64,000 nt of DNA from Phyllobacterium zundukense (GCF_025452195.1 NZ_CP104973.1:1905001-1969000); one strand, 5' to 3'. Shown: positions 40,761-49,060, counted from the first letter of the stretch. Made by a program: numbers and translations. Notes: generated by a model from the sequence alone, not told the origin.

Positions 40761-41056
40761 TAAAAAACTGGGACAAACGCATCATTGAATTGTTTCACCG
40801 CTTTTCGGAACGAGAATTTCAACGCGATAGTTGGTTCGGGTTGAACAACGAAGTTTCCTCCCCAGATGAAATGTGTAATTGGCTGGATGATTTAGATTTG
40901 GAAGGTTGGATTAAACAAAAATCCACTACATTGGACTCGATAGTCATTAGTCTCATAGAAGATTTCATTCTTGATATTGAGAAGCTTCCTAAGACAAATG
41001 GACCCTTGGGTAGAATATTCATCGCTGTCGTGGATGAGTTTGCGATTAAAAGCTGA
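40757..41056 (+). CDS. Putative immunity protein for toxin tip 2
   Basis: 99 residues: acidic, helical, AT-rich codons, no signal peptide (MIKNWDKRIIELFHRFSERE at the start, and VSSPDEMCNWLDDLDLEGWI). I recognise no named family. The immunity role is inferred from its ATGA overlap with the toxin tip and from the neighbouring modules. Its base composition is clearly lower in GC than flanking core genes, which suggests transfer. Confidence 0.6.
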   Translation: MIKNWDKRIIELFHRFSEREFQRDSWFGLNNEVSSPDEMCNWLDDLDLEGWIKQKSTTLDSIVISLIEDFILDIEKLPKTNGPLGRIFIAVVDEFAIKS

Positions 41057-41096
41057 GGTAATCCATGAATTACTCGTTAAACATATAAAGAAGTGA

Positions 41097-41273
41097 ACTG
41101 GATACCCGCAAGACGGCGAAGGGCGGTACGGTGCAAAATCCGACAAGCCGTGGATAAAGTATAAAGACAAACAGATTAATCTAGATTATAGCGATTGGCT
41201 CGGTAAGCAGCAGCAAAGGATAGAGAGCGAATTTATAAAACAAATTGAAACATGGGCGAAGGAGCGCCGCTAA
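41097..41273 (+). pseudogene. Third toxin-tip fragment
   Basis: An open stretch without a start reads TGYPQDGEGRYGAKSDKPWI, then QINLDYSDWLGKQQQRIESE, and ends WAKERR. Its TAA overlaps the ATG of the next gene as TAATG, the same coupled layout as tip 2. Composition (Lys/Gln/Asp-rich) fits a toxin C-terminus, but I cannot name a family. A frame break just upstream (TGA at 41094) may hide more of it. Confidence 0.5.
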
Positions 41274-42190
41274 TGGTTTATGCGTATATTTCGCAGGCGG
41301 ATTTTCTAAAGGGTAATAAGCATACAGAAGTTGTTGCTTGCTGGATGCAGGCCTCCTCGTTTTCTACTAGGGTCACGGACACAATTTTTAGACGAACTGA
41401 CGATTTGGCGCCAGATTACTACACGCCGATTGCCAAAGGCAAGGAGTGGCTGTTCGAATTGACCTGCAAGCACCAGCCGCGCACAGGCGCACTATTGATG
41501 GCGGGCGGGCCGCTGTTTGTGCGGGTCGAAGGTCGAAGTGAGTTTGCGCCCTTCTATCTCAATATGGGTCTTGAAGTGCGCGGCAAAGTGATTCTCCTTG
41601 AACGCAATTTCTGGGGAAATAATCCTTCCGACCCGGACTACCAAGACAATATCGAAGATTTGACCGCTTGGCTCACCAAGCGCGACGGTAGACCGAATCA
41701 CGCTGAGCAGCGTCAACTAAGCCTGCCACGGCCGATCCGAGAGGCCTATTATACGCGCTTTATGGGTTTGAATATTCCTGATAGTCCGACTGTCGGAATT
41801 TACAGACGCTTGCTGCCTAGAAGCATCAATGCATGGCAATCCTGGGATGGCTATCTGGGGAATTTCCGCGGTTACAAAAAGAAATACATTCCCTGGCTGG
41901 AGGAACGTCTTGGCATTGTACCGACGCCGTTCGATCGCAAGCATGCCTATATCAGCTTCATGATGTTCATGGCGGCGGGCCCCAACCCTGCCGGGCGCGA
42001 GGGCGACGTGTTCTTCGTCAAGAACAACGAAACCCAGCAGGACGGTGTGATCTACCATATCAAGGATGCGGATATCGAGAACATGCGCATTCTTTCCGAA
42101 CCCGCTGAGGCGATCGACCGCTATTGCGAACACATCCTGCTAGAGCGCGAAGGGCGTTTCGACTTCATGCCTTTTACAAGCGAAATGTAG
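41273..42190 (+). CDS. Uncharacterised 305-residue protein, candidate immunity gene
   Basis: Starts MVYAYISQADFLKGNKHTEV with no signal peptide. Blocks such as GGPLFVRVEGRSEFAPFYLN, DYQDNIEDLTAWLTKRDGRP and KHAYISFMMFMAAGPNPAGREG are not a family I know. Its ATG overlaps the stop of toxin fragment 3 (TAATG). The GC content rises again towards the 3' half. It may be the immunity partner of fragment 3, or an unrelated gene at the end of the array. Confidence 0.6.
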   Translation: MVYAYISQADFLKGNKHTEVVACWMQASSFSTRVTDTIFRRTDDLAPDYYTPIAKGKEWLFELTCKHQPRTGALLMAGGPLFVRVEGRSEFAPFYLNMGLEVRGKVILLERNFWGNNPSDPDYQDNIEDLTAWLTKRDGRPNHAEQRQLSLPRPIREAYYTRFMGLNIPDSPTVGIYRRLLPRSINAWQSWDGYLGNFRGYKKKYIPWLEERLGIVPTPFDRKHAYISFMMFMAAGPNPAGREGDVFFVKNNETQQDGVIYHIKDADIENMRILSEPAEAIDRYCEHILLEREGRFDFMPFTSEM

Positions 42191-42281
42191 GCTACCGGCG
42201 CGGCCCGTTCTTTGACACCTCAATAGCAACCGAACTTCGCGGATCGTTGGCTGCGAGTAGTCGGTAATGTTGTGGTTCAGA

Positions 42282-42356
<75 letters not shown>

Positions 42357-42456
42357 ATCTGACGGGCGCATACACCATATTGAATTGGCTCCGTCAATAG
42401 CTGTGGGGAGAACTAATCAGGCTTTCTTCACAAGAAGGAACGAATGCCGCTGCCTA

Positions 42457-42819
42457 TCAGGCTGCGACGAGCATTTTCTCGATTTCATTGACAAGATCGC
42501 GCAGGTGGAAGGGCTTGGAAAGCACCTTGGCGTCTTTCGGAGCTTTCGAATCGGCATTGAGCGCCACGGCAGCAAAGCCGGTGATGAACATGATCTTCAG
42601 GTCGGGATCGATTTCCGAAGCGCGGCGCGCCAACTCGATACCGTCCATTTCCGGCATGACGATATCGGTCAGAAGCAGTGAAAACGGCTCTTCGCGCAAT
42701 CGATCATAGGCGCTGGCGCCATTGTCGAAATGCGTGACGTGATATCCCGCTTTCTCCAGCGCCTTGACCAGAAAGCGCCGCATATCATTGTCATCTTCCG
42801 CAAGAAGGATTCTCTTCAT
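42457..42819 (-). CDS. cpdR: CpdR-like single-domain response regulator
   Basis: 120 residues, receiver domain only: MKRILLAEDDNDMRRFLVKA (acidic pocket), phospho-Asp in LLLTDIVMPEMDG, Thr in MFITGFAAVAL and Lys in VLSKPFHLRDLV. This matches CpdR, which controls polar localisation of ClpXP and CtrA turnover in alphaproteobacteria through the CckA-ChpT relay. Start 42819 is preferred over upstream codons. Confidence 0.9.
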   Translation of the reverse strand: MKRILLAEDDNDMRRFLVKALEKAGYHVTHFDNGASAYDRLREEPFSLLLTDIVMPEMDGIELARRASEIDPDLKIMFITGFAAVALNADSKAPKDAKVLSKPFHLRDLVNEIEKMLVAA

Positions 42820-43094
42820 CAGTCCGTCCGAATTGGTTAGCACCCGATCATCCCCAGATCAGCGTCCATCACGATTCAAGAAACGCTTTTTTGGTAAAGA
42901 TCGCGTGAATGATTTGCTAGAAATAAGCGTGAACGCTGCAAAAGTCGAGGTACCGTTTCGCGGGAAAAGCACCCCAACAGGTGTAACTTGCATACGTCAG
43001 AAAGTTGGTCATGGTGGACCGTTGGTCAATTCCATCTGGAGAAAACTTGATCTAGAGTGGTACCATAAACAGTAGTGAACCTTCGAAGTGAGCG

Positions 43095-43985
43095 ATGACG
43101 GCCGAGCGTGATTTTCCTGACAGCCCGCCTTATGAATTGCGGCAACCGTCCGATCAACGCATTCCGTTCGTTTTCAATTCACCCCATAGCGGACGATATT
43201 ATCCTGCGGCCTTCCTGCAACAATCGCAACTCGATCCGCACACGATCCGGCGTTCGGAAGATTGCTTCGTCGACCAGCTGTTTGCCTCGGCAGTCATGAT
43301 CGGCGCCCCCTTGATGGTGGCACATTTTCCTCGTGCCTATCTCGATGTGAACCGCGAGCCTTACGAACTCGATGCCAAAATGTTTTTCGAACCGCTGCCT
43401 TCATACGCCAACGGGCATTCCGCCCGGGTTGCGGGCGGTCTGGGGACAATTCCGCGCCTCGTAGGCGAAGGGCAGGAAATCTATACGCACAAGCTTCACA
43501 TCGTAGAAGCGCTGAGCCGTATCGAAACGATCTACAGGCCGTATCACACGCTCCTTGGAGATACTCTCGTCACAACACGCGAACGCTTTGGCTATGGCGT
43601 CCTTGTTGATTGTCATTCGATGCCGACAGGCATTCGTTTTCCAGAAAGCGGCATGCGCCCGGATTTCATCATCGGTGACAGATTTGGTACGAGTTGTGCG
43701 CCCGAGCTCGCAAACGCGGCGATCCAGCTGCTTCGGGAGATGGGCTATGTGGTGGCCCACAACAAACCCTATGCCGGCGGCTATATTACCGAGCATTACG
43801 GGCGGCCACTCAAGAAGTTTCATACTCTGCAGATCGAGGTCAATCGTGGTCTTTACCTCAACGAACACAGCTACGAAAAGAAGGCAGGCTTCGATCAGCT
43901 GCAACGGGATATTGCACTTTTTCTACGGGATCTCGTTTCGCTGCCGGATTTCTATTTCCTGGATACACCGCTTGCTGCCGAATAG
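43095..43985 (+). CDS. N-formylglutamate amidohydrolase family protein
   Basis: 296 residues. Motifs FVFNSPHSGRYYP, RSEDCFVDQLFA, HFPRAYLDVNREPYELD and VDCHSMP are the metal and substrate residues of the FGase family (zinc-dependent, releases formate from N-formylglutamate in histidine breakdown). No hut genes are adjacent, so the physiological substrate is not certain. In rhizobia it commonly sits near cpdR, as here. Confidence 0.88.
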   Translation: MTAERDFPDSPPYELRQPSDQRIPFVFNSPHSGRYYPAAFLQQSQLDPHTIRRSEDCFVDQLFASAVMIGAPLMVAHFPRAYLDVNREPYELDAKMFFEPLPSYANGHSARVAGGLGTIPRLVGEGQEIYTHKLHIVEALSRIETIYRPYHTLLGDTLVTTRERFGYGVLVDCHSMPTGIRFPESGMRPDFIIGDRFGTSCAPELANAAIQLLREMGYVVAHNKPYAGGYITEHYGRPLKKFHTLQIEVNRGLYLNEHSYEKKAGFDQLQRDIALFLRDLVSLPDFYFLDTPLAAE

Positions 43986-44006
43986 CGCTTCACCAGGATC
44001 TTAAAC

Positions 44007-44086
44007 AAAAAAAGACCGCGCGTAAGCGCGGCCCAAGTCTAGGGAGGAAACGCCCAAGGAGGGCATAGACAGGTCGCCCTGTCCAT
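44007..44086 (-). ncRNA. Alpha-r14 / suhB-type small RNA
   Basis: On the minus strand a promoter (TTGACA, 16 nt, TAGATT) is followed by three hairpins: GACAGG/CCTGTC; GCCC/GGGC with CCTCC in the loop; and the terminator CCGCGC-TTAC-GCGCGG with seven T. Between the second and third is a free TTTCCTCCCT. CCUCC anti-Shine-Dalgarno loops plus location beside the suhB/hisN-type gene match the Rfam suhB RNA (alpha-r14, NfeR1 in Sinorhizobium), which acts on mRNA ribosome sites through Hfq or directly. Confidence 0.75.
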
Positions 44087-44091
44087 GTATC

Positions 44092-44119
44092 AATCTATGC
44101 TGCGCCGCACAAATGTCAA
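44092..44119 (-). promoter_or_regulatory. Sigma-70-type promoter of the small RNA
   Basis: TTGACA at 44119-44114 and TAGATT at 44097-44092, read on the minus strand with 16-nt spacing. This predicts RNA initiation at about 44086. Confidence 0.65.
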
Positions 44120-44226
44120 GTGTTTTGTGTGTTTTTTTGGGCACAATTGTTAGTTGCCTAAAAAAAATGCAATAAATTCGCCGGCGTAGCAAGAAAATGA
44201 GGATATTTTAATCGCAAGGAGCTATT

Positions 44227-45000
44227 TTGGTCATTGAACTTTCCTTCTTGAAGCAAATCGCCGGTGTCGCAGCGGAGCAAACATTGCCGCGATTCCGCAC
44301 GATTTCGCTCATCGACAACAAATATCAGACAGGTTTTGACCCCGTTACAGAGGCTGACCGAGAGGCTGAAAAGGCGATTCGCAAACTGATCAATGCCAGT
44401 TTTCCCGATCATGGCATTCTCGGCGAAGAGTTTGGCGGCGAAAACCTCGATCACTCGCACGTCTGGGTGATCGATCCGATCGATGGTACCCGCGCCTTCA
44501 TTTCCGGTATTCCTGTATGGGGAACATTGGCCGGTCTCACCATCGATGGCGATGCGGTGGCGGGGCTCATGGCCCAACCGTTTACCAATGAGCTGTTCAT
44601 GTGTGACGGCGACGCTTCCTGGTATGAGGGGCCGGGTGGTATTCGCCGCCTCGAAACGCGGAAAACGACCGAACTTTCCGAGGCAACGCTGTTTACGACC
44701 ACGCCCGCGATGTTCAAGGATGAGAAGCGCGCCGCCTATGATCGTGTCGAACAAAGCGTGCGGCTCGCGCGCTACGGCACGGATTGCTATGCCTATGCGA
44801 TGCTGGCCGCGGGATTCGTAGATCTCGTCGTCGAGACCGGCCTGCATCCCTATGACATTGTGGCCCTTGTTCCGATCATCGAAAAGGCCGGTGGTGTGAT
44901 CACCACGTGGGATGGAGGTGCGGCGGAGAAGGCCGGCGATATCGTTGCTGCTGCGACGCCCGAACTGCACGCCAAGGCTCTGGAATGGCTCAACCGTTGA
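44227..45000 (+). CDS. Histidinol-phosphatase / inositol monophosphatase family
   Basis: 257 residues. Metal motifs are the GEEFG acid and WVIDPIDGTRAFISG, with YGTDCYAYAMLAAGFVDLVVE and the C-terminal HPYDIVALVPIIEKAGG. The family includes SuhB, CysQ and the HisN histidinol-phosphatase; the RAFISG variant fits HisN. TTG is the start, with AAGGAG 5 nt upstream. It is convergent with nothing and sits just after the divergent small RNA. Confidence 0.87.
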   Translation: MVIELSFLKQIAGVAAEQTLPRFRTISLIDNKYQTGFDPVTEADREAEKAIRKLINASFPDHGILGEEFGGENLDHSHVWVIDPIDGTRAFISGIPVWGTLAGLTIDGDAVAGLMAQPFTNELFMCDGDASWYEGPGGIRRLETRKTTELSEATLFTTTPAMFKDEKRAAYDRVEQSVRLARYGTDCYAYAMLAAGFVDLVVETGLHPYDIVALVPIIEKAGGVITTWDGGAAEKAGDIVAAATPELHAKALEWLNR

Positions 45001-45004
45001 TGTT

Positions 45005-45958
45005 CTATTCCGTCTCGCTACCAGTGCCTGGAATGAAGGCGTCGAATGCGGCAAAAAACTGCTCGCGATAGAAATCCTTCTCCTGAAGGATTTCATGCTT
45101 GGCGCCATCTATTGTCAGCAATGTGGAATTGCGCAGTTGCAAGGCATAACGCTCGATCGCCGGAGTGGAGACGACGCTGTCGGCTCCCGCTGCAACCATC
45201 AGTATGGGAATCCGGATCGTTTCGATGAATTCCGGCCGACTGATCTTTTTGATCGCTTTGGCGGCTGCGACGATCCAGCTTGCCGTAGGCCCACCGATGG
45301 CCAGTTCTGGCGCGTTTTCGAGAATCTCGCAATTGCGCAGGTAACGCGCCGCATCGGACGTTACTTCATTGAAGTCAAAAGGCTTTATCTGATGCGGACC
45401 GCCCAGCATGTAAGCCCGACCAAGTCCTGCATAACGAAGTGTGCTCGCGCCAACCCGCGCAATCGCCTTTCTGGCGCGGCTGCCAGTGATATCCAATAGC
45501 GGCGCGATCAATACCATCCGGCGGATGCGATTCGAAAGGGCCGGGGCGGCCAAGAGAGCCGCAAGTGCTCCGGTGGAATGAGCGAGGATGTAGAATGGGC
45601 CGCGGCAGTCGGGCAAGAGGACCTCTTCGAACAATTGCTCGAAATCCGCAGCGTAGTCGTCAAAGCTTTTCACATAACCTTTTGCGGCATTTTGCAGGAG
45701 CCGGCTGGATGCGCCCTGACCGCGCCAGTCGAACGTCGCAACTGTAAAACCGCGGTTGGCGATATCGCGGATGGTCTCGAAATATTTCTCGATGCACTCG
45801 TTGCGGCCGTGCAGGACGATGACTGTGCCTTGCACAGGCTGGGCACTGGCCGGGGTGATCGTATAACGGAGTTCCTTGCCGTCGCGAAGATTGAGCGAAT
45901 CAACGCGTGTGCCGGACGGGATGGGATTGGATGAAGTTTCGACAAGCGGTCTGATCAT
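45005..45958 (-). CDS. Alpha/beta hydrolase, lysophospholipase-like
   Basis: 317 residues. Oxyanion region VIVLHGRNECIEKY; nucleophile elbow ILAHSTGALAALLA (Ser); late Asp in VAAGADSVVS and His in DGAKHEIL. This serine aquaporin-independent fold is the monoacylglycerol lipase / PldB group. It has no signal peptide, so it is cytosolic or peripheral. It converges with the hisN-type gene, with 4 nt between stops. Confidence 0.85.
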   Translation of the reverse strand: MIRPLVETSSNPIPSGTRVDSLNLRDGKELRYTITPASAQPVQGTVIVLHGRNECIEKYFETIRDIANRGFTVATFDWRGQGASSRLLQNAAKGYVKSFDDYAADFEQLFEEVLLPDCRGPFYILAHSTGALAALLAAPALSNRIRRMVLIAPLLDITGSRARKAIARVGASTLRYAGLGRAYMLGGPHQIKPFDFNEVTSDAARYLRNCEILENAPELAIGGPTASWIVAAAKAIKKISRPEFIETIRIPILMVAAGADSVVSTPAIERYALQLRNSTLLTIDGAKHEILQEKDFYREQFFAAFDAFIPGTGSETE

Positions 45959-46035
45959 TTGGTCTGGTCAATCCCTCGCCGCCAATAGTCTCTGCCTGTG
46001 ATAAAATGTGGTGCTGCAAAGGTCAAACCGCACTT

Positions 46036-46136
46036 AGAGCATTTCCGTTTTTCTTCGAATCGCGGAACTGCTCCAACTCTTTGTTTTACGCAATCCTGGA
46101 TGGAAAACCGGTTCCCACTTTTCCTGGGATGCTCTA
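46036..46136. repeat. RIME1-like intergenic element
   Basis: About 100 nt bounded by inverted AGAGCATTTCC / GGGATGCTCT, with the internal words ATCGCGGAACTGCTC and AAAACCGGTTCCCACTTTTC. This is the layout of the Rhizobium-specific intergenic mosaic element RIME1. It lies between two genes and carries no frame. Confidence 0.65.
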
Positions 46137-46147
46137 GAAAAAAGAAT

Positions 46148-46177
46148 GACCGGAAACTCGCCTGAGAGCTTCCGGTC
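46148..46177 (-). terminator. Terminator of the secreted-protein gene
   Basis: Stem GACCGGAA / TTCCGGTC with internal extension and, on the minus strand, a downstream T-rich run. It is 55 nt past the stop of the 46232-46669 gene. Confidence 0.75.
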
Positions 46178-46231
46178 AGTTCATTCCGGATGGAAGGGAC
46201 GTTACACCCGGAACGAATTCGGCTCTTATAC

Positions 46232-46669
46232 TCAGTAAGCCGGGTTTATCTCGATGCTGAAACCGCTTTCGCGACGATCACGATAACGATCACCGCCCAT
46301 GCGGCGGGTTTCCAGAATATCTCCATCGCGCGAAACGACGACGAGGACCGGATTGCCACGACGTGCGGCACGCACGAAATAACGCCCGCGCTCGAAGTCA
46401 ACGTCACGGACCCGGTAACCACGGCGTTCAAGCATGCGCGCTACGTCGCGGGGGCCGAACCGTTCGCGACGATCATCGCGATAGTAGCGGCGGCTCTCGC
46501 CATCATAGTAGCGGCGTTCCTGAACCAGATAGCCATCGGCGCCACCGCTGTCGTCAAGATATTCGGCAGCCGCGTCACCGCGGTAGTAGCGGCTGTCGGC
46601 CATTGCCGAAGCAGCAAACCCAGTCACGAGAAGTGCCGCAGCGGTAAGTGCGAGGACGGTTTTCTTCAT
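46232..46669 (-). CDS. Small secreted PepSY-like protein
   Basis: 145 residues. A signal peptide MKKTVLALTAAALLVTG ends near AMADS. A Tyr/Arg/Asp-rich linker follows, then a PepSY-like fold (ERFGPRDVARMLERRGYRV, VRAARRGNPVLVVVSRDGDI). Such proteins are periplasmic and of unknown function. The start at 46669 is chosen because the signal peptide begins there. Confidence 0.75.
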   Translation of the reverse strand: MKKTVLALTAAALLVTGFAASAMADSRYYRGDAAAEYLDDSGGADGYLVQERRYYDGESRRYYRDDRRERFGPRDVARMLERRGYRVRDVDFERGRYFVRAARRGNPVLVVVSRDGDILETRRMGGDRYRDRRESGFSIEINPAY

Positions 46670-46791
46670 TATCGTATCCTTTGTAGTATCGGTTCGTTTC
46701 CAACCTTGGTGCATTTATAGTCACATCCACGTGAACGTATTCCGAAGATGATGTTCATTTTGCGTTCATCCACAGCCACACTTTGTAACCT

Positions 46792-46820
46792 CTTGAAATC
46801 CGCCGCGGGGCTAACCAGAT
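46792..46820 (+). promoter_or_regulatory. Possible RpoH-type promoter for hsp20
   Basis: CTTGAA at 46792, and about 17-18 nt on a CCAGATAAT stretch. CTTG plus a CnnAT-type minus-10 resembles the alphaproteobacterial heat-shock sigma consensus. It is about 115 nt before the hsp20 start, leaving room for the leader RNA. Confidence 0.35.
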
Positions 46821-46859
46821 AATTTCCGTGACCGCCATTATCGGGGTCGCTGGTTCGAC

Positions 46860-46933
46860 GGAACTTGCCACAAAGGGAGTTCTACCGAGAGCCAAAACAC
46901 GCAAACATTGTCGCTCTAAAGGAGGGCTTAAAC
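46860..46933 (+). promoter_or_regulatory. ROSE-type RNA thermometer before hsp20
   Basis: The terminal hairpin 46910-46927 pairs GTCGCTC with GAGGGC-side bases across an AAA loop. It buries the GGAGG ribosome site and leaves one G of the TCGCT motif unpaired. A UYGCU strand opposite the Shine-Dalgarno with one bulged G is the defining ROSE feature of rhizobial small heat-shock genes. The upstream leader (46860-46905) can form a further hairpin. Folding was done by eye. Confidence 0.6.
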
Positions 46934-47404
46934 ATGCGTCACGTTGATTTTTCCCCACTCTATCGTTCAACCGTCGGTTTTGACCGGCTTTTCACCATTC
47001 TCGACAGTCTGGCCCAGCCAGAAGGTGCCCAGACCTATCCGCCCTATAATATCGAGCGGACTGGCGATAGCACCTATCTCATCACCATTGCTGTTGCCGG
47101 GTTCTCGGAGGACGAGATCCAGATCGAGGCACATCGCAACCAGCTCAAGGTGACGGGCGAGAAGGCTGCAGAGAAGTCTGATGAAAGGGCTGAAACGCTT
47201 TACCGCGGTATCGCCTCGCGTGCTTTCGAGCGCCGCTTCCATCTTGCCGATTTCGTCGAAGTCAGTGGTGCAAGCCTGAAAAACGGCCTTCTGCACATTG
47301 AACTCAAGCGCGAAATTCCGGAGGAGATGAAGCCGCGCAAGATCGCCGTCACTTCCTTGTCCGACAAGGAAGCCAAGCAGATCGAGGCGAAAGCCGCGAA
47401 TTAA
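46934..47404 (+). CDS. Small heat-shock protein (Hsp20/IbpA class)
   Basis: 156 residues. The alpha-crystallin domain runs from about residue 38: PPYNIERTGDSTYLITIAVAG, LKVTGEK, YRGIASRAFERRFHLADFVEV and LKNGLLHIELKREIPEEMKPRKI, with an IAV-like end. It is a holdase that binds unfolding proteins. Start 46934 gives the IbpA-type MRHVDFSPLYRSTVGFDRLF. Its expression is probably temperature-controlled by the leader above. Confidence 0.95.
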   Translation: MRHVDFSPLYRSTVGFDRLFTILDSLAQPEGAQTYPPYNIERTGDSTYLITIAVAGFSEDEIQIEAHRNQLKVTGEKAAEKSDERAETLYRGIASRAFERRFHLADFVEVSGASLKNGLLHIELKREIPEEMKPRKIAVTSLSDKEAKQIEAKAAN

Positions 47405-47451
47405 GCGGTGGTGTACGAATGAGAAAGGCGGCGCAGCAATGCGCCGCTTTT

Positions 47452-48501
47452 TTATGCGATCAGGTCGCCAAACCGGTCTATTTCTTCCGGGGTCGTGGCA
47501 AAGCTGGTGACGAGCCGCACAAGCGTTTCGTTTTCCGCGACCAGATTTCTTTCAGAATGCGGCGGCTTCCAGTCGTAAAAGACAGCGCCGGCCTCGTGCA
47601 GTCTTGTAGAAGTCTCTCTGGCCATGATTGCGAAGACTTCGTTTGCGCGAGGTTGCCAGGCGAGCCGCAATTTCTTCGACGCTTCAATATGATCGGCAAG
47701 ACGCGCTGCCATTGCATTGGCATGGGCGGCAAGCTCCAGCCATAACCCATCTGCAAAATACGCCTCGAACTGAGCGGCTATGAAACGGGACTTGGAGAAA
47801 AGCTGTGCGGACCGCTTGCGGATGAACGGCATTTCTCTCGCATGGGCCGGGTCCATGAATACAAGTGCCTCGGCGCACCAGCAGCCATTTTTGGTGCCTC
47901 CGAAGGAGAGTATTTCAACGCCCTGACGCCAGGTCATGTCTGCAGGCGAACAGCCGAGCGACACGAGCGCATTGGCAAAGCGCGCGCCGTCCATGTGCAG
48001 TGGCAGGCCATTTTCGCGGCAAAGGCTTGAAATGGCTGCAATCTCGCTCAATTCATACAGTGTACCGATTTCACTGGACTGGGTGATCGAGACGCCCATC
48101 GGCTGGCCAGCATGCACGTTGCCGGGCGCGAAGCCTTTTATCGCTCCTTTCAAATTGTCGATATGGATGAGGCCGACGGCGCCGTCGATCGCCTGAAAAC
48201 GCGCACCGCCGGTGAGGAAACCTGGGGCGCCACCCTCATCTTCGATGAGATGAGCCTCTCGATGGGCGAATGTAACGCCGCCGGGCTTTGCAATCGTTGC
48301 CTGCGCCAGTGAATTTGCGGCCGTGCCGGTGCCAACGAAAAAAACGGCAACGTCTCGCTCGAATATCTCGTTGAACGTCTGCGCGACCGCTTTGTCGAGG
48401 TCACTTGTGCCATAGGCGGCGGCAAAGCCATCCGCATGTTTGCTCAAACTCTCGGCAATCTTCGGGTGGGCTCCGGCCCAATTATCGGAAGCAAAATGCA
48501 T
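47452..48501 (-). CDS. ltaE: Low-specificity L-threonine aldolase
   Basis: 349 residues. It opens HFASDNWAGAHPKIAESLSK, with PLP-enzyme blocks FVGTGTAANSLAQATI, HMDGARFANALVSLG (PLP-ring Asp) and EILSFGGTKNGCW (Schiff-base Lys). The enzyme splits L-threonine or allo-threonine to glycine and acetaldehyde. Its product glycine connects to the glycine-forming sarcosine oxidase elsewhere in the window, although the genes are unlinked. Confidence 0.92.
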   Translation of the reverse strand: MHFASDNWAGAHPKIAESLSKHADGFAAAYGTSDLDKAVAQTFNEIFERDVAVFFVGTGTAANSLAQATIAKPGGVTFAHREAHLIEDEGGAPGFLTGGARFQAIDGAVGLIHIDNLKGAIKGFAPGNVHAGQPMGVSITQSSEIGTLYELSEIAAISSLCRENGLPLHMDGARFANALVSLGCSPADMTWRQGVEILSFGGTKNGCWCAEALVFMDPAHAREMPFIRKRSAQLFSKSRFIAAQFEAYFADGLWLELAAHANAMAARLADHIEASKKLRLAWQPRANEVFAIMARETSTRLHEAGAVFYDWKPPHSERNLVAENETLVRLVTSFATTPEEIDRFGDLIA

Positions 48502-48525
48502 GATCGACCTTACGATTTTCCACTG

Positions 48526-48669
48526 AGAGCCCGTCTCGAAAATCTACTGCGGCGGTCATCTGACGTGGTATTCTGCGCTTCCGGTGCTCACGTACTATAT
48601 GTAGGCTGCGCTCCGGTTCTCGAAAACCACGTCATATGTCTCGCCGCAGCGACTTTCCAAACGGGCTCT
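48526..48669. repeat. 144-bp imperfect palindrome
   Basis: Two 44-nt arms in opposite orientation: AGAGCCCGT...CTGCGGC...TGACGTGGT and its near complement ending ACGGGCTCT, with about 34 of 44 positions matching. They surround a 56-nt centre containing a GCGCTTCCGG/GCGCTCCGG pair. It looks like a non-autonomous palindromic element, with no frame inside. Confidence 0.65.
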
Positions 48670-49041
48670 GACGCGCAAACGCATACGCCTTTCGTCTGCT
48701 GGTGAAAAGGGAGCTGGACACGCTATCCATGTGGAAGTGGCTGTTTCTCCCTCTACTTTTAGGGGAAGCCGCATGTTTTGAAACTAACAGCATACTTTCG
48801 AAGCGTTTTGCGCAATGATATTTCGTGGAATGCAGATATTTTTTGCTTTTCCATCTTGTTTGTTTGGAATAATTCTGGCATACGATAATAAGACAGCATT
48901 GCTGTCCTATTTGTGCGAACTGAAAACGAGGATGGTGAGCAGGCGCTTCCGTCCTTATAATGGTGACCGCAACCCGCACCGGAAGATATGCCGCATGAAG
49001 CGGGACTGGAATTATGGTATTCCGTCTCCTGCGGATAATCC

Positions 49042-49060
49042 CAAAAACCGAAACGGTTTT
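49042..49060 (+). terminator. Short AT-flanked hairpin in the glt leader
   Basis: AAAAACCG-AAA-CGGTTTTT, an 8-bp stem ending in T. It may be a terminator or attenuator 115 nt before gltB, but the stem is short. Confidence 0.4.

Noticed and set aside
48815..48870. Possible sigma-54 promoter before gltB (TGGAAT ... TTTGC)
   Set aside because: The GG to GC spacing is 16, not 10, so it does not fit.
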